The notes beneath the pieces are model-generated. The model saw only the letters and a list, made by a program, of their open reading frames with translations. It was not told the origin of the DNA and searched no databases. DNA of 64,000 bases from Curvibacter sp. PAE-UM (lineage in GTDB: Bacteria; Pseudomonadota; Gammaproteobacteria; Burkholderiales; Burkholderiaceae_C): assembly GCF_001432305.1 (NCBI RefSeq), contig NZ_KQ483358.1, positions 308,213 to 372,212 of the forward strand, given 5' to 3'. The translations under genes were made by a program, and so were the position numbers. Below are positions 33,345 to 43,391 of the stretch, piece by piece (positions within the stretch are counted from its first letter, which is position 1; each line of letters begins with the position of its first letter).

Positions 33345-34934
33345 ATGTACGACTACATCATCATCGGCGGCGGCTCGGCCGGCTGCGTCCTGGCGGCGCG
33401 CCTGTCGGAAGACCCGGGCGTGCAGGTGGCACTGCTGGAGGCCGGCCCGCGTGACGACAGCGTGCTGATCCATTGCCCGGCCGGCCTGGCGCTGCTGGCC
33501 AAGAGCGGCCAGGCCAACTGGGGCCTGCAGACCGTGCCGCAGGCCGGCCTGAATGGCCGGCGCGGTTACCAGCCGCGCGGCAAGGTGCTGGGCGGCTCCA
33601 GTTCGGTCAACGCCATGATCTACACGCGCGGCCACCCGCGCGACTACGACGACTGGGCCGCCCAGGGCAACCCCGGCTGGGCCTGGTCCGACGTGCTGCC
33701 TTTTTTCAAGCGGGCCGAACACAACGAACGCGGTGCGGACGATTTCCACGGCAGCGGCGGCCCGCTCAACGTGATGGATCTGCGTTGCCCCAACCGCCAC
33801 AGCCCGGACTTCGTGCAGGCCGGCATCCAGGCCGGTTATGCGCACAACCCCGACTTCAACGGCGCCGGGCAGGAAGGCGTGGGCCTGTACCAGGTCACGC
33901 ACAAGAACGGCGAGCGCTACAGCGCCGCCAAGGCCTACCTCACACCCCACCGTACACGCGCCAACCTGCACGTGCTCACCGGCGCGCATGCCACGCGCAT
34001 CCTGCTGGAAGGAAAGCGTGCCGTGGGCGTGGCGTTCGTGCAGGACGGCCAGCAGCGCGAACTGCGCGCCAGCCGCGAGGTGCTGCTGAGCGCCGGCGCC
34101 CTGCTCTCGCCGCAACTGCTGATGCTCTCGGGCATCGGCGCGGCGGACCAGCTGCGCGGGCACGGCATCACGCCCTTGCACGAGCTGCCCGGCGTGGGCT
34201 GCAATCTGCAGGACCACGTGGACGTGGTGCTGGTCTACGACGCGCCGCAGCTGACCGACCTGTTCGGCCTGTCCTTCAAGGGCGCGCTCAACATGGTGCG
34301 CGGCATCTTCGAGTGGCGCCGCCAGCGCAGCGGCATGCTGACCACCAACTTCGCCGAGGCCGGCGGTTTCATCCGCAGCCAGGCCAGCGAGCCCATCCCC
34401 GATCTGCAGCTGCACTTCGTGGTGGGCAAGCTGGTAAACCACGGCCGCACCACGACCACGGGCCACGGTTATTCCTGCCATGTCTGCCTGCTGCGCCCGA
34501 AAAGCCGCGGCAGCGTGCGCTTGGGCCAAGCCGACCCGCTGGCCGCGCCGCTGATCGACCCGGCCTTCCTGGCCGAGCGCGACGACATGGACCGGCTGAT
34601 CCGCGGCTTCAAGCTGATGCGCAGCATCCTGTCGCAACCGGCGCTGGCGCGTTTCGGCGCGCGCGAGCTGCCGGCCTCGGCCGGCGCACAAAGCGACGCG
34701 CAGATCGAGGAATTCATCCGCAACCATGCCGACACCATCTACCACCCGGTGGGCAGCTGTCGCATGGGGCCGGGCCCGCTGGACGTGGTGGATGCGCAGC
34801 TGCGCGTGCACGGGCTGCAGGGCCTGCGGGTGGTGGATGCTTCGGTCATGCCCGGCCTGGTGGGCGGCAATACCAACGCACCGGTGATCATGATGGCCGA
34901 GAAGGCCGCCGCGCTGATCCGCGCGGCCGGCTGA
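33345..34934 (+). CDS. GMC-family FAD oxidoreductase (choline/alcohol dehydrogenase-like)
   Basis: This 529-aa flavoprotein has the N-terminal FAD dinucleotide motif YIIIGGGSAGCVLAARLSED, GMC signature 1 (GGSSSVNAMIYTRG), signature 2 (GALLSPQLLMLSGIG) and the C-terminal active-site HPVGSCRMG with a second conserved Asn/His region (GNTNAPVIM). It probably oxidises a primary alcohol. No signal peptide is visible, so it is predicted cytoplasmic. It stands alone with divergent metallophosphoesterase upstream. Confidence 0.9.
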   Translation: MYDYIIIGGGSAGCVLAARLSEDPGVQVALLEAGPRDDSVLIHCPAGLALLAKSGQANWGLQTVPQAGLNGRRGYQPRGKVLGGSSSVNAMIYTRGHPRDYDDWAAQGNPGWAWSDVLPFFKRAEHNERGADDFHGSGGPLNVMDLRCPNRHSPDFVQAGIQAGYAHNPDFNGAGQEGVGLYQVTHKNGERYSAAKAYLTPHRTRANLHVLTGAHATRILLEGKRAVGVAFVQDGQQRELRASREVLLSAGALLSPQLLMLSGIGAADQLRGHGITPLHELPGVGCNLQDHVDVVLVYDAPQLTDLFGLSFKGALNMVRGIFEWRRQRSGMLTTNFAEAGGFIRSQASEPIPDLQLHFVVGKLVNHGRTTTTGHGYSCHVCLLRPKSRGSVRLGQADPLAAPLIDPAFLAERDDMDRLIRGFKLMRSILSQPALARFGARELPASAGAQSDAQIEEFIRNHADTIYHPVGSCRMGPGPLDVVDAQLRVHGLQGLRVVDASVMPGLVGGNTNAPVIMMAEKAAALIRAAG

Positions 34935-35074
34935 GCGCCGGTGTCAGGCACAGCAGAGGTGCTTGTCAGGTAAATTCCGACACGCGAAACCGGCAGATGC
35001 CGATTCAAGTTGGCTGACACGGGGCCTAGAGTGATTGCACCACATCCGCAAATGATGTGATGCAAGGAAAACCT

Positions 35075-35284
35075 GTGAGAACCAACCCCATTTCGCTCAA
35101 CCCCTTCAGCCTCATGATGGAGCCGGAGATCGTGCTCCAGGCCATGGAGCATTCCAAGTCCCTGCGTGCACTGCGCCGCCACAAGCTGCGCCCGCTGGAC
35201 AAACCCCTGATCCCCTACGCCGTCAACCCGGTCGACGACGAACTGGACGAAGAGACCATTCCGGGCGAGCTCAGCAACCACTGA
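35075..35284 (+). CDS. small uncharacterised protein
   Basis: I place the start at GTG 35075, 6 nt after AAGGA, giving 69 aa (MRTNPISLNPF...). An in-frame ATG at 35060 would add five residues but has no Shine-Dalgarno. The product has basic and acidic halves (LRALRRHKLRPLDK then DDELDEETIPGELSNH). No family is recognised. It stands alone between the GMC gene and the TehA-type gene, with a 39-nt gap to the latter. Confidence 0.6.
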   Translation: MRTNPISLNPFSLMMEPEIVLQAMEHSKSLRALRRHKLRPLDKPLIPYAVNPVDDELDEETIPGELSNH

Positions 35285-35323
35285 GCCGCTGGCGCGGCCC
35301 GCGGTGCTGCTAGCATCGGGCGC

Positions 35324-36301
35324 ATGCATATCCCGTCCTGGCTCCTGCGTTTTCCTGTCGGTCTTTTTGCCATCCCCGTTGGCCTGCTGGCGCTCGGTGG
35401 CGCCTGGCGCCGTGCCACGCAATTCGGCTGGGCCTGGGCCCGCGACGTCGGCGACCTGCTGGCCTGGTCCGCCCTGGCCGTCCTGGCTGTCCTGCTGCTG
35501 ATCTATCTGGCCAAATGCCTGCGGCATCCGCAGACCATCGCCGCCGAGTTCACCCACCCGCTGGCCGGCTCGCTGATGGCGCTGGTGCCACTGTCCATCC
35601 TGCTGTGCATCATCTATTTCGGCACACCCGGCCATGCCGGCTGGCTGCTCCTGCTGCTGGCCACGCTGGCGATGCAAGGGGTGATTGCCATCCGCATCGT
35701 GGCCATCATCACCAACGCCTCCTTGCCCGCCGGTGCGGTCACCCCGGCACTTTATGTACCCCCGGTCGCCGGCGGTTATGTGGGCGGCATGGCCCTGCAG
35801 GTGCTGGGTTACCCGGGCTGGGCCGCCCTGCTCCTGGGCATGGGCCTGGTCAGCTGGGCGCTGCTGGAGATCCGCGTGCTCAACCGCCTGTTCGAAGGCG
35901 CCATGCCCGAGGCCCTGCGCCCCACCATCGGCCTGGAACTGGCGCCTGCCACGGTGGGCACGCTGACGGTGGCCACGCTGTGGCCGCAGCTGCCGGGTGA
36001 GCTGCTCATCATCGGCCTGGGCATCGCGGCCGGGCCGCTGGTGGCGGTCATGGCACGCTACAAGTGGTGGGGGCACCTGCCCTTCGCCATCGGGTTCTGG
36101 TCCTTTTCCTTCCCGGTAGCGGCTTTTGCCGCCGTCCTGATCGAGGTGGTCTACCGTGGCGCCTGGCCGCCGGCCGTCGCCGCCGTCGGCCTGGCCCTGG
36201 CCTCGGTGGTCATCGCCTTCCTCGCACTGTCCACGCTGCGCCTGCTGGCCCAAGGCCGGCTGATCCCCACCGCACCGGCACCGACAGCGCCGCGGCCATG
36301 A
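35324..36301 (+). CDS. SLAC1/TehA-family anion channel or dicarboxylate transporter
   Basis: This 325-aa polytopic membrane protein has about ten hydrophobic segments and the TehA/SLAC1 features PVGLLALGGAWR near the N-terminus and ...VPPVAGGYVGG. The family (TDT) covers tellurite-resistance TehA and C4-dicarboxylate and anion transport. The stop overlaps the start of the next gene (ATGA), so the two are coupled. Confidence 0.85.
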   Translation: MHIPSWLLRFPVGLFAIPVGLLALGGAWRRATQFGWAWARDVGDLLAWSALAVLAVLLLIYLAKCLRHPQTIAAEFTHPLAGSLMALVPLSILLCIIYFGTPGHAGWLLLLLATLAMQGVIAIRIVAIITNASLPAGAVTPALYVPPVAGGYVGGMALQVLGYPGWAALLLGMGLVSWALLEIRVLNRLFEGAMPEALRPTIGLELAPATVGTLTVATLWPQLPGELLIIGLGIAAGPLVAVMARYKWWGHLPFAIGFWSFSFPVAAFAAVLIEVVYRGAWPPAVAAVGLALASVVIAFLALSTLRLLAQGRLIPTAPAPTAPRP

Positions 36302-37356
36302 ACTTCTGGCCTTCCTGCGGTTACGACCGCCTGCAACGCAATGCGCAGGGCTGGCTGCTCGTCACGCCGGACTACCTACGCCTGTTCCTCGACCGGCCCG
36401 AGCTGGCCCTGGTCCCCGAGTCCTGCAAGGCCGAACGCCGGCTGCACCAGGCCCTGCGGGACGATCCGCTGCAGTCGGTCGCGCCGGAAACACTGGCGCG
36501 TTTCAAGGACGCCGATGCGCGTGACAACTACCAGTTTTTCCTGGACTTCCGCGACGCCCTGCTGGCTGCCGGCACGCTGGAGGCGTATTACCTGCAGCTC
36601 ATGCGCAGCGGCCGCATCACCATCCCCCCGCTCTTCATCGACCTGATCGTGCAGGCCATGCTGCGCGGCCTGCTGGCGGACAACGAGGACGCGCAGCAGC
36701 TGCGTGCGGCCGAGCTGCTGTTCCGCCCGCAGCGCCTGACCGTGCAGGAGGGCCAGGTGCTGGCCGCCGACCAGGCCGTGGTGGACCTGTACAGCGAGAA
36801 CGCCGGCCTGGGCGAGATCGGCCGCCTGCTGATGGAAAACAAGTCCCGGCTACGCGAGGCCGAGCTGGCCGTGCTCGATGCATCGAACGCCGCACGTTAC
36901 TGGGAACGCAGCGAGCGTTACCACTACCTGCTGGACCTCACGCACGAAGTGCAGCAGGAGCTGAGCCACGGCCTGACCCTGCGCATGACACGCGCACGCA
37001 GCGGCCTGAAGGCGCTGGCGCGGGTGCTGGAACTCTGGGTGCAGCACCTGCTGGGCGTGGAAGTGACGATCGAGCCGCTGGCGCGCGTGGACGATACGGC
37101 CTGGCGCTGGCACATCGGCCTGGACACCGAGGCCACGGCCATCCTCAACGATCTGTACGAAGAGCAGACGGTGGAGCCCGAGCGCATGCAGCGCCTGGTC
37201 AGCCTGTTCCGCCTGAGCTTTGCCGACCCGGCCCAGATGCAGGCCGAACTGGCGGGCAAACCGGTCTACCTGGGCCTGGCCATGAACGCGCAGGGCCTGC
37301 TGCGCCTGAAGCCGCAGAACCTGCTGCTCAACCTGCCGCTGGCCAAGCAGCAATAG
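36298..37356 (+). CDS. DUF6352-type protein of unknown function
   Basis: This 352-aa soluble protein begins MNFWPSCGYDRL and has a helical, charged body (YLRLFLDRPELALVPESCKAER, NYQFFLDFRDALLAAGTLEAYYLQLMRSG). I match it from memory to a Burkholderiales-type domain of unknown function, with moderate certainty. The ATG at 36298 overlaps the TehA stop; the longer upstream frame is a shadow. Coupling to a SLAC1/TehA channel gene is its most informative context. It converges on icmF with a 3-nt gap. Confidence 0.7.
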   Translation: MNFWPSCGYDRLQRNAQGWLLVTPDYLRLFLDRPELALVPESCKAERRLHQALRDDPLQSVAPETLARFKDADARDNYQFFLDFRDALLAAGTLEAYYLQLMRSGRITIPPLFIDLIVQAMLRGLLADNEDAQQLRAAELLFRPQRLTVQEGQVLAADQAVVDLYSENAGLGEIGRLLMENKSRLREAELAVLDASNAARYWERSERYHYLLDLTHEVQQELSHGLTLRMTRARSGLKALARVLELWVQHLLGVEVTIEPLARVDDTAWRWHIGLDTEATAILNDLYEEQTVEPERMQRLVSLFRLSFADPAQMQAELAGKPVYLGLAMNAQGLLRLKPQNLLLNLPLAKQQ

Positions 37357-37359
37357 GGT

Positions 37360-40300
37360 TTACATGTTCCGGCGGTACTGGCCGCCGACCTCGAACAGCG
37401 CAGTGGTGATCTGGCCCAGGGAGCAGACACGCACCGCGTCCATCAGCACCGCGAACACATTGCGGTTCTCGATCACGGCCTGCTGCAGGCGTTGCAGCTG
37501 GGCCGGCGATTCGTCGGCGTGGCGCGCGTGGAAGTCGGCCAGGCGCTTGAGCTGGCTCTGCTTTTCCTCGTCGGTCGAGCGCGCCAGCTCCAGCTTCTCC
37601 ATCACGGTGTCGCCGTGCGGGTTGCGGAAGGTGTTGACACCGATGATGGGCAGCTCGCCGGTGTGCTTGAGCATCTCGTAGGTCATGCTCTCGTCCTGGA
37701 TCTTGCCGCGCTGGTAGCCGGTCTCCATGGCGCCCAGCACACCACCGCGCTCGCTGATGCGCTCGAACTCGGCCAGCACGGCCTCTTCCACCAGCTCGGT
37801 CAGCTCCTCGATGATGAAAGCGCCCTGACTGGGGTTCTCGTTTTTCGCCAGCCCCCACTCGCGGTTGATGATGAGCTGGATGGCCATCGCACGGCGCACG
37901 GAATCTTCCGTGGGCGTGGTGATGGCCTCGTCGAAGGCGTTGGTGTGCAGCGAGTTGCAGTTGTCGTAGATGGCAATCAGGGCCTGCAGCGTAGTACGGA
38001 TGTCGTTGAACTGGATCTCCTGCGCGTGCAGGCTGCGGCCGCTGGTCTGAATGTGGTATTTCAACTTCTGCGACCGTTCATTCGCGCCGTACTTCTCCTT
38101 CATGGCCACGGCCCAGATGCGGCGCGCCACGCGGCCCATCACGGTGTACTCGGGGTCCATGCCGTTGGAGAAGAAGAAGGACAGGTTGGGCGCGAAGTCG
38201 TCGATGTGCATGCCGCGCGCGAGATACGCTTCCACCAGCGTCAGGCCGTTGGACAGGGTGAAGGCCAGCTGGCTGATGGGGTTGGCGCCGGCTTCGGCGA
38301 TGTGATAACCGCTGATGGACACGCTGTAAAAATTGCGCACACCGTGGTGCACGAAAAACTCGGCGATGTCGCCCATGACCTTGAGCGAGAACTCGGTGGA
38401 GAAGATGCAGGTGTTCTGGCCCTGGTCTTCCTTGAGGATGTCGGCCTGCACGGTGCCGCGCACGTTCTCCAGCACCCACTCGCGGATCTTTTCGGCTTCG
38501 GTGTCGGTGGGCACGCGGCCGTTGTCGGTCTTGAATTTGGCCAGGTACTGGTCGATGGCCGTGTTCATGAACATGGCCAGGATGGTGGGCGCCGGGCCGT
38601 TGATGGTCATGCTCACGGACGTGGCCGGGTCGCAGAGGTCGAAGCCCCCGTAGAGCACCTTCATGTCGTCCAGCGTGGCAATGCTCACGCCCGAGTTGCC
38701 GACCTTGCCGTAGATGTCGGGGCGCGGGTCCGGGTCGTTGCCGTAAAGCGTGACCGAGTCGAAGGCCGTGGACAGGCGCTTGGCCGGCATGTTGGCGCTC
38801 AGCAGCTTGAAGCGCTTGTTGGTGCGAAAGGGGTCGCCCTCGCCTGCGAACATGCGCGTGGGGTCTTCGTTCTCACGTTTGAAGGCAAAGGTGCCGGCCG
38901 TGTAGGGGTAGCTGCCGGGCACGTTATCCAGCATCAGCCACTTGAGGATTTCGCCGTGGTCCTCGTATTGCGGCAGCGCCACCTTGCGGATGGTGGTGCC
39001 CGAGAGTGACTTGGTGGTCAGCGCGGTGCGGATCTCCTTGTCGCGAATCTTCACCACGTACTCGTCACCCGCATAGGCCTGTTGCATGGCGGGCCACTGG
39101 GCCAGCAGGCGGCTGGCATCGGCATCCATCTGCAGCTGGCGCGACTGCGCCAGATCGATCGCCGCCTCGGCGGCCTTGGCGCGATCCGGTTTGTCCTGCT
39201 TGAGCATGGCCGCGGCCGCGTTGAGCTGCTGGATCTCGCGCGCCAGGCGGGCCTGGGACCGCGCACGGCGCTTGTAGCCACGCACCGTGTCGGAAATCTC
39301 GGCCAGGTAACGCGTACGGGCACCGGGCACGATGGGGCTCTGGTTGCTGCTGTGGCGCACGCTCACAACCGGCAGGCGGCCGGTTTCGAGCTTCAGGCCC
39401 AATGCGCCCAGCCGTACCTTGAGGGCCTGGTAGAGCGCGGTCACACCGTCGTCGTTGAAGCGCGCGGCCATGGTGCCGAAGACCGGCATCTGCTCGGGCG
39501 GGATGCTCCAGGCTTCGCGGTTGCGCTGCACCTGCTTGGCCACGTCGCGCAGGGCGTCGGGCGCGCCCTTGCGGTCGAACTTGTTGATGGCCACGAACTC
39601 GGCGAAGTCCAGCATGTCGATCTTTTCGAGCTGGCTGGCGGCGCCGAACTCGGGTGTCATCACGTACAGCGGCACATCCACATGCGGCACGATGGCGGCG
39701 TCGCCCTGGCCGATGCCCGAGGTCTCGACCACGATGAGGTCGAAGCCGGCGCACTTGCAGGCGGCCACCACATCGGGCAGGGCCGCGCTGATCTCGCTGC
39801 CGGCATCGCGTGTGGCGAGTGAGCGCATGAAAACACGTGGTCCCTGCGCCCAAGGGGAAATCGCGTTCATGCGGATGCGGTCACCCAGCAAGGCGCCGCC
39901 ACTCTTGCGGCGCGAGGGGTCGATGCTGATCACGGCCACACGCAGCGCATCGCCTTGGTCCAGGCGCAGGCGGCGGATCAGCTCATCCGTAAGCGAGCTC
40001 TTGCCGGCGCCGCCGGTGCCGGTGATGCCCAGCACGGGAACCTTCCTGGCGGCCGCTTGCTCACGCAAGCGTGCGACCAGCCCCGCATCGGCGCTGCCGT
40101 TCTCCAGTGCCGTCATGAGCTGGGCCAGCGCGCGCCAGGCGGCCTCGCCATGGCCCTGAAGGGCGTCGATCTTTTTCGGTGCCAGGGCGCTGATGTCCCG
40201 GTCGCAGCGCATGACCATCTCGCCGATCATGCCGGCCAGGCCCATGCGCTGACCATCCTCGGGGCTGTAGATGCGCGTCACGCCGTAAGCCTGCAACTCG

Positions 40301-40653
40301 CGGATCTCGGTGGGCACGATCACTCCGCCGCCGCCGCCGAAAACCTGGATGTGGGCGCCGCCGCGCGCCTTGAGCAGGTCCATCATGTACTTGAAGTACT
40401 CGACGTGACCGCCCTGGTAGGAGCTGATGGCGATGCCCTGCACGTCTTCCTGCAGTGCGGCCGTGACGACCTCGTCCACGCTGCGGTTGTGCCCCAGGTG
40501 GATGACCTCGGCGCCCATGCCCTGCAGGATGCGGCGCATGATGTTGATGGCCGCATCGTGCCCGTCGAACAGGCTGGCTGCGGTGACAAAACGCACCTTG
40601 TGCGTGGGACGGTAATTCGCGAGGGCCTTGAAGTCGGCGGACAGGTCGGTCAT
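37360..40653 (-). CDS. icmF: fused isobutyryl-CoA mutase (IcmF): B12 domain + MeaI-type G-protein + mutase
   Basis: This 1097-aa protein interconverts isobutyryl-CoA and butyryl-CoA, or a related acyl-CoA, with adenosylcobalamin. The N-terminal B12-binding domain has the DGHD motif (His32 is the likely lower ligand), ISSYQGGH and GGGGG. The central chaperone GTPase has Walker [10 protein letters not shown] (212-220) and ETSGIGQ. The C-terminal mutase barrel follows (about 550-1097). The IcmF domain order is complete, with no frameshift. Whether it is specific for isobutyryl, pivalyl or another acyl-CoA cannot be decided from motifs I can see. A 22-bp palindrome lies 12 nt before the ATG. Confidence 0.93.
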   Translation of the reverse strand: MTDLSADFKALANYRPTHKVRFVTAASLFDGHDAAINIMRRILQGMGAEVIHLGHNRSVDEVVTAALQEDVQGIAISSYQGGHVEYFKYMMDLLKARGGAHIQVFGGGGGVIVPTEIRELQAYGVTRIYSPEDGQRMGLAGMIGEMVMRCDRDISALAPKKIDALQGHGEAAWRALAQLMTALENGSADAGLVARLREQAAARKVPVLGITGTGGAGKSSLTDELIRRLRLDQGDALRVAVISIDPSRRKSGGALLGDRIRMNAISPWAQGPRVFMRSLATRDAGSEISAALPDVVAACKCAGFDLIVVETSGIGQGDAAIVPHVDVPLYVMTPEFGAASQLEKIDMLDFAEFVAINKFDRKGAPDALRDVAKQVQRNREAWSIPPEQMPVFGTMAARFNDDGVTALYQALKVRLGALGLKLETGRLPVVSVRHSSNQSPIVPGARTRYLAEISDTVRGYKRRARSQARLAREIQQLNAAAAMLKQDKPDRAKAAEAAIDLAQSRQLQMDADASRLLAQWPAMQQAYAGDEYVVKIRDKEIRTALTTKSLSGTTIRKVALPQYEDHGEILKWLMLDNVPGSYPYTAGTFAFKRENEDPTRMFAGEGDPFRTNKRFKLLSANMPAKRLSTAFDSVTLYGNDPDPRPDIYGKVGNSGVSIATLDDMKVLYGGFDLCDPATSVSMTINGPAPTILAMFMNTAIDQYLAKFKTDNGRVPTDTEAEKIREWVLENVRGTVQADILKEDQGQNTCIFSTEFSLKVMGDIAEFFVHHGVRNFYSVSISGYHIAEAGANPISQLAFTLSNGLTLVEAYLARGMHIDDFAPNLSFFFSNGMDPEYTVMGRVARRIWAVAMKEKYGANERSQKLKYHIQTSGRSLHAQEIQFNDIRTTLQALIAIYDNCNSLHTNAFDEAITTPTEDSVRRAMAIQLIINREWGLAKNENPSQGAFIIEELTELVEEAVLAEFERISERGGVLGAMETGYQRGKIQDESMTYEMLKHTGELPIIGVNTFRNPHGDTVMEKLELARSTDEEKQSQLKRLADFHARHADESPAQLQRLQQAVIENRNVFAVLMDAVRVCSLGQITTALFEVGGQYRRNM

Positions 40654-40665
40654 GGTGTACCCACG

Positions 40666-40687
40666 TTGACGTTTACGTAAACGTCAA
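40666..40687. promoter_or_regulatory. perfect 22-bp palindrome at the icmF start (operator)
   Basis: The half-site TTGACGTTTAC is followed by its exact reverse complement. It ends 12 nt from the icmF ATG. A palindrome of this type is what I recall for MerR-family LiuR operators that control branched-chain amino acid and fatty acid catabolism in proteobacteria. That assignment is from memory. Confidence 0.75.
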
Positions 40688-40714
40688 TCTTACCGTTTCC
40701 CGGCTGACCGACCA

Positions 40715-40741
40715 AGAAAAAGGGGCGCTTGCGCGCCCCTT
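40715..40741 (-). terminator. intrinsic terminator of the TRAP transporter operon
   Basis: On the minus strand AAGGGGCGC-GCAA-GCGCCCCTT is followed by TTTCTT, 26 nt after the dctM stop. It also lies just upstream of icmF on the same strand, separating the two units. Confidence 0.85.
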
Positions 40742-40766
40742 GATCGATCCACCAGCGTACGGCTGA

Positions 40767-42662
40767 TTACTTGTACAGCACCTGCGGCAGCCACAGGCCG
40801 ATGGCAGGGAAGTTGTACAGCAGGATGATGGCAAACACCTGGATGCCCATGAAAGGCAACATGCCGGCAAAGATCTGGTTCAGCGTCACGTGCGGCGGGC
40901 TCACGCCCTTCAGGTAGAAGGCCGCCATGGCCACCGGCGGGCTCAGGAAGGCGGTCTGCAGGTTCAGGGCCACGAGCAGGCCGAAGAACAGCGGATCGAC
41001 ACCGAAGTTGTCCAGCAGCGGGATGAAGATGGGCATGAAGATCACGATGATCTCGGTCCACTCCAGCGGCCAGCCCAGGATGAAGATGATGACCTGGCTG
41101 AGCACCAGGAACTGGGTCTTGGTCAGGTTCATCGACATGACCCAGTTCTCCACCAGCTCCTGGCCGCCCAGCAGGGCGAAAGCCGCGGAGAAGATGGCGG
41201 AGCCGACGAAGAGCCAGCACACCATGGCCGAGGTCTTGGCGGTCAGGAACACGCTCTCGGTCACCACACTCAGCGTGAGCTTCTTGTACGCCGCCGCCAG
41301 CAGGAAACCGCCCAGCGCGCCGACGGCGGCCGCTTCGGTCGGCGTGGCCAGGCCCATGACGATGGAGCCCAGCACGGCCAGGATCAGCACCAGCAGCGGG
41401 AAGAAGCTGGTCAGCAGCATCTTGAAGACTTCAAACCGCGTGAAGCTCAGCAGGCCGTAGTAGACAGCCAGCGCCAGCGCGCCGACGCCAGTACCGATCC
41501 AGAAGCCGGCCGGGGCGGGCTGGCTGGTCGGCGCCGCAGCGGCAGCGGCCACCGGCTCGGCGGGTTCGGCCAGCGCAGGCGCGGACTCGGCTTCAGCCTT
41601 GTCGATCTCTTCTGCCTCGGTGCCCGGGGGCACGGCCAGGCCGCCTTCGTCCGCATCAGCGGCTTCGTCGGCATTGCCGGCGCCCATGACTTGCAGCGAG
41701 CTCACCTCTTCGACCGGCGGCACGGTGGTGACGCTGGCGTAGCTCCACAAGGCCACGAAGACAAACAGGATCAGGGGCATCAGCACCACACCCAGCTGCT
41801 TGAGCAGATAGCTGGTGGGCACATCGGCATTGCGCTGGCCCTTGAGGGCCTTGAGCAGGGCCGGCAGCGCCAGCGAGGTGTGCGCAGGGGCCACTTTCTC
41901 CAGCAGCGGCGGCAGCGGAATGTAGCGTTCCTTCTCGGTCAGCGGCGGAGCCATGTGCGGCTTGAACTTGGCCACGATGATCACGTACAGGATGTACAGA
42001 CCGGCCAGCATCAGGCCCGGGAAAAAGGCACCCGCATACAGCTGCACCACGGACACGCCGGCGGTGGCGCCATAGACGATCAGCATGACCGAGGGCGGGA
42101 TCAGGATGCCCAGGCAGCCACCGGCCGTGATGGCACCGGCCGACATCTTGACGTCGTAACCCGCGCGCAGCATCTGCGGCAGGGCCAGCAGGCCCATGAG
42201 CGTGACCACGGCACCGACGATGCCGGTGGCCGTGGCGAACACGGCGCAGGTCACCAGCGTGGCGACGGCCAGGGCGCCGGGCAGGCGCGCCAGGGCCAGG
42301 TGCAGGCTGCGGAACAGCTTTTCGATCAGGTTGGCACGTTCGACCAGGTAGCCCATGAACACGAACAGCGGGATCGAGATCAGCACGTCGTTGCTCATGA
42401 CCTTGTAGGCCGCGGACACCATCAGGTCCAGTGTCTTGGTCGTGTTTTCCTCATAGGCGACCCAGGTGAAGATCATGCCCATGCCCATCAGCGTGAACGC
42501 CGTGGGAAAGCCCAGCATGATGGCCACGACCACGAGCGAGAGCATCAGCAGGCCGATGTGGCCGTTGGTGATCTTGTCGACGCTGACCAGCATGGTCAGG
42601 GCGGCCAGGATGATCAGCCCCATGAGGGTGAAGCCGAACCAGAGTTCTTTGCGGATCTTCAT
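40767..42662 (-). CDS. dctM: TRAP transporter large permease (DctM) with a large cytoplasmic-type insertion
   Basis: This 631-aa protein is the main TRAP channel, which uses a sodium or proton gradient. It has the early GFPTAFTLMGM and GILIPPSVMLIVYG motifs and the later VMGLATPTEAAAVGALGG. DctM is usually near 430 aa. The extra length lies around residues 236-415, including an Ala/Glu/Pro-rich acidic stretch (about 316-386) between two added hydrophobic segments. The start at 42662 overlaps the dctQ stop (ATGA); the basic extension to 42785 was rejected. Confidence 0.88.
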   Translation of the reverse strand: MKIRKELWFGFTLMGLIILAALTMLVSVDKITNGHIGLLMLSLVVVAIMLGFPTAFTLMGMGMIFTWVAYEENTTKTLDLMVSAAYKVMSNDVLISIPLFVFMGYLVERANLIEKLFRSLHLALARLPGALAVATLVTCAVFATATGIVGAVVTLMGLLALPQMLRAGYDVKMSAGAITAGGCLGILIPPSVMLIVYGATAGVSVVQLYAGAFFPGLMLAGLYILYVIIVAKFKPHMAPPLTEKERYIPLPPLLEKVAPAHTSLALPALLKALKGQRNADVPTSYLLKQLGVVLMPLILFVFVALWSYASVTTVPPVEEVSSLQVMGAGNADEAADADEGGLAVPPGTEAEEIDKAEAESAPALAEPAEPVAAAAAAPTSQPAPAGFWIGTGVGALALAVYYGLLSFTRFEVFKMLLTSFFPLLVLILAVLGSIVMGLATPTEAAAVGALGGFLLAAAYKKLTLSVVTESVFLTAKTSAMVCWLFVGSAIFSAAFALLGGQELVENWVMSMNLTKTQFLVLSQVIIFILGWPLEWTEIIVIFMPIFIPLLDNFGVDPLFFGLLVALNLQTAFLSPPVAMAAFYLKGVSPPHVTLNQIFAGMLPFMGIQVFAIILLYNFPAIGLWLPQVLYK

Positions 42663-43279
42663 TTGTGGGCGCCTTCCTTCACGACGTACTTGTCCAGCGC
42701 CTGGATGTCTTCGTCTTTCACGTGAACCATTTCCTTTAGCTTTTCGACGTCGACTTCCTCGACGTCTTCTTCGCGCGAGGGCCATTCGCCGTCACGGATG
42801 CACTGAATGCAACGGATGATCTCGACGATACCCTGGAGCAGCAGCAAACCACCCGAGAGCGGGATGATGAACTTGAAGGGGTAGACCGGCAGCGCTTCAG
42901 CCGAGAAGGTCTGCTCGCGGATCACCAGCGATTCGTTGAAGTAGGTCCAGCCAGCCCATGTCAGCGCGGTGATGCCGGGCAGGAAGAAGATGAAATAGAG
43001 GATCAGATCGAGCGTGGCCTGTGTGCGCGGGCGGAAGAAACCATAGAGCACGTCACCGCGCACATGGCCGTTCTTGGACAGCGTGTAGGCGCCAGCCGTC
43101 ATGAAGAGCGTGCCGTACATCATGATCTGGAAGTCCAGCATCCAGGCGTGGGGTTGGTTCAGCGCATAACGCGAGAACACCTCCCAACTGATCGTGAGGG
43201 TAAGGATAAGGGCGGTCCAGGCAAAGATCTTGCCTATCCAGGTGGACAGGCGATCGACCGCGAGCAGGAAATTCTGCAT
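42659..43279 (-). CDS. dctQ: TRAP transporter small permease (DctQ)
   Basis: This 206-aa membrane protein has four hydrophobic segments and the family's N-terminal LDFQIMMYGTLFMTAGAYTL region. It is larger than typical DctQ, with a charged C-terminal tail rich in Glu/Val (EDVEEVDVEKLKEMV). It is translationally coupled to the downstream dctM. Confidence 0.88.
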   Translation of the reverse strand: MQNFLLAVDRLSTWIGKIFAWTALILTLTISWEVFSRYALNQPHAWMLDFQIMMYGTLFMTAGAYTLSKNGHVRGDVLYGFFRPRTQATLDLILYFIFFLPGITALTWAGWTYFNESLVIREQTFSAEALPVYPFKFIIPLSGGLLLLQGIVEIIRCIQCIRDGEWPSREEDVEEVDVEKLKEMVHVKDEDIQALDKYVVKEGAHK

Positions 43280-43325
43280 AGTGTTCCCAGCAGGTCAGGT
43301 TGTAGTCAGAGTGTCAGAATGAACT

Positions 43326-43357
43326 GAGGGCGCCATGGTCTGCACCACAGCGCCCTC
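43326..43357 (-). other. mRNA hairpin between TRAP binding-protein gene and dctQ
   Basis: Arms GAGGGCGC (43326-43333) and GCGCCCTC (43350-43357) pair, with an inner TGGT/ACCA stem. There is no T-run. It lies between dctP (stop 43392) and dctQ (start 43279), where it could stabilise the dctP transcript and reduce permease expression. Confidence 0.6.
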
Positions 43358-43391
43358 GGAGGGCGAGCGCGGATTTTATCCGCTCAGGCCA

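Noticed and set aside
37360-40653. Possible frameshift or gene fusion artefact in the 1097-aa mutase
   Set aside because: The order B12 domain, G-protein chaperone, mutase is the established IcmF architecture and the frame is continuous.
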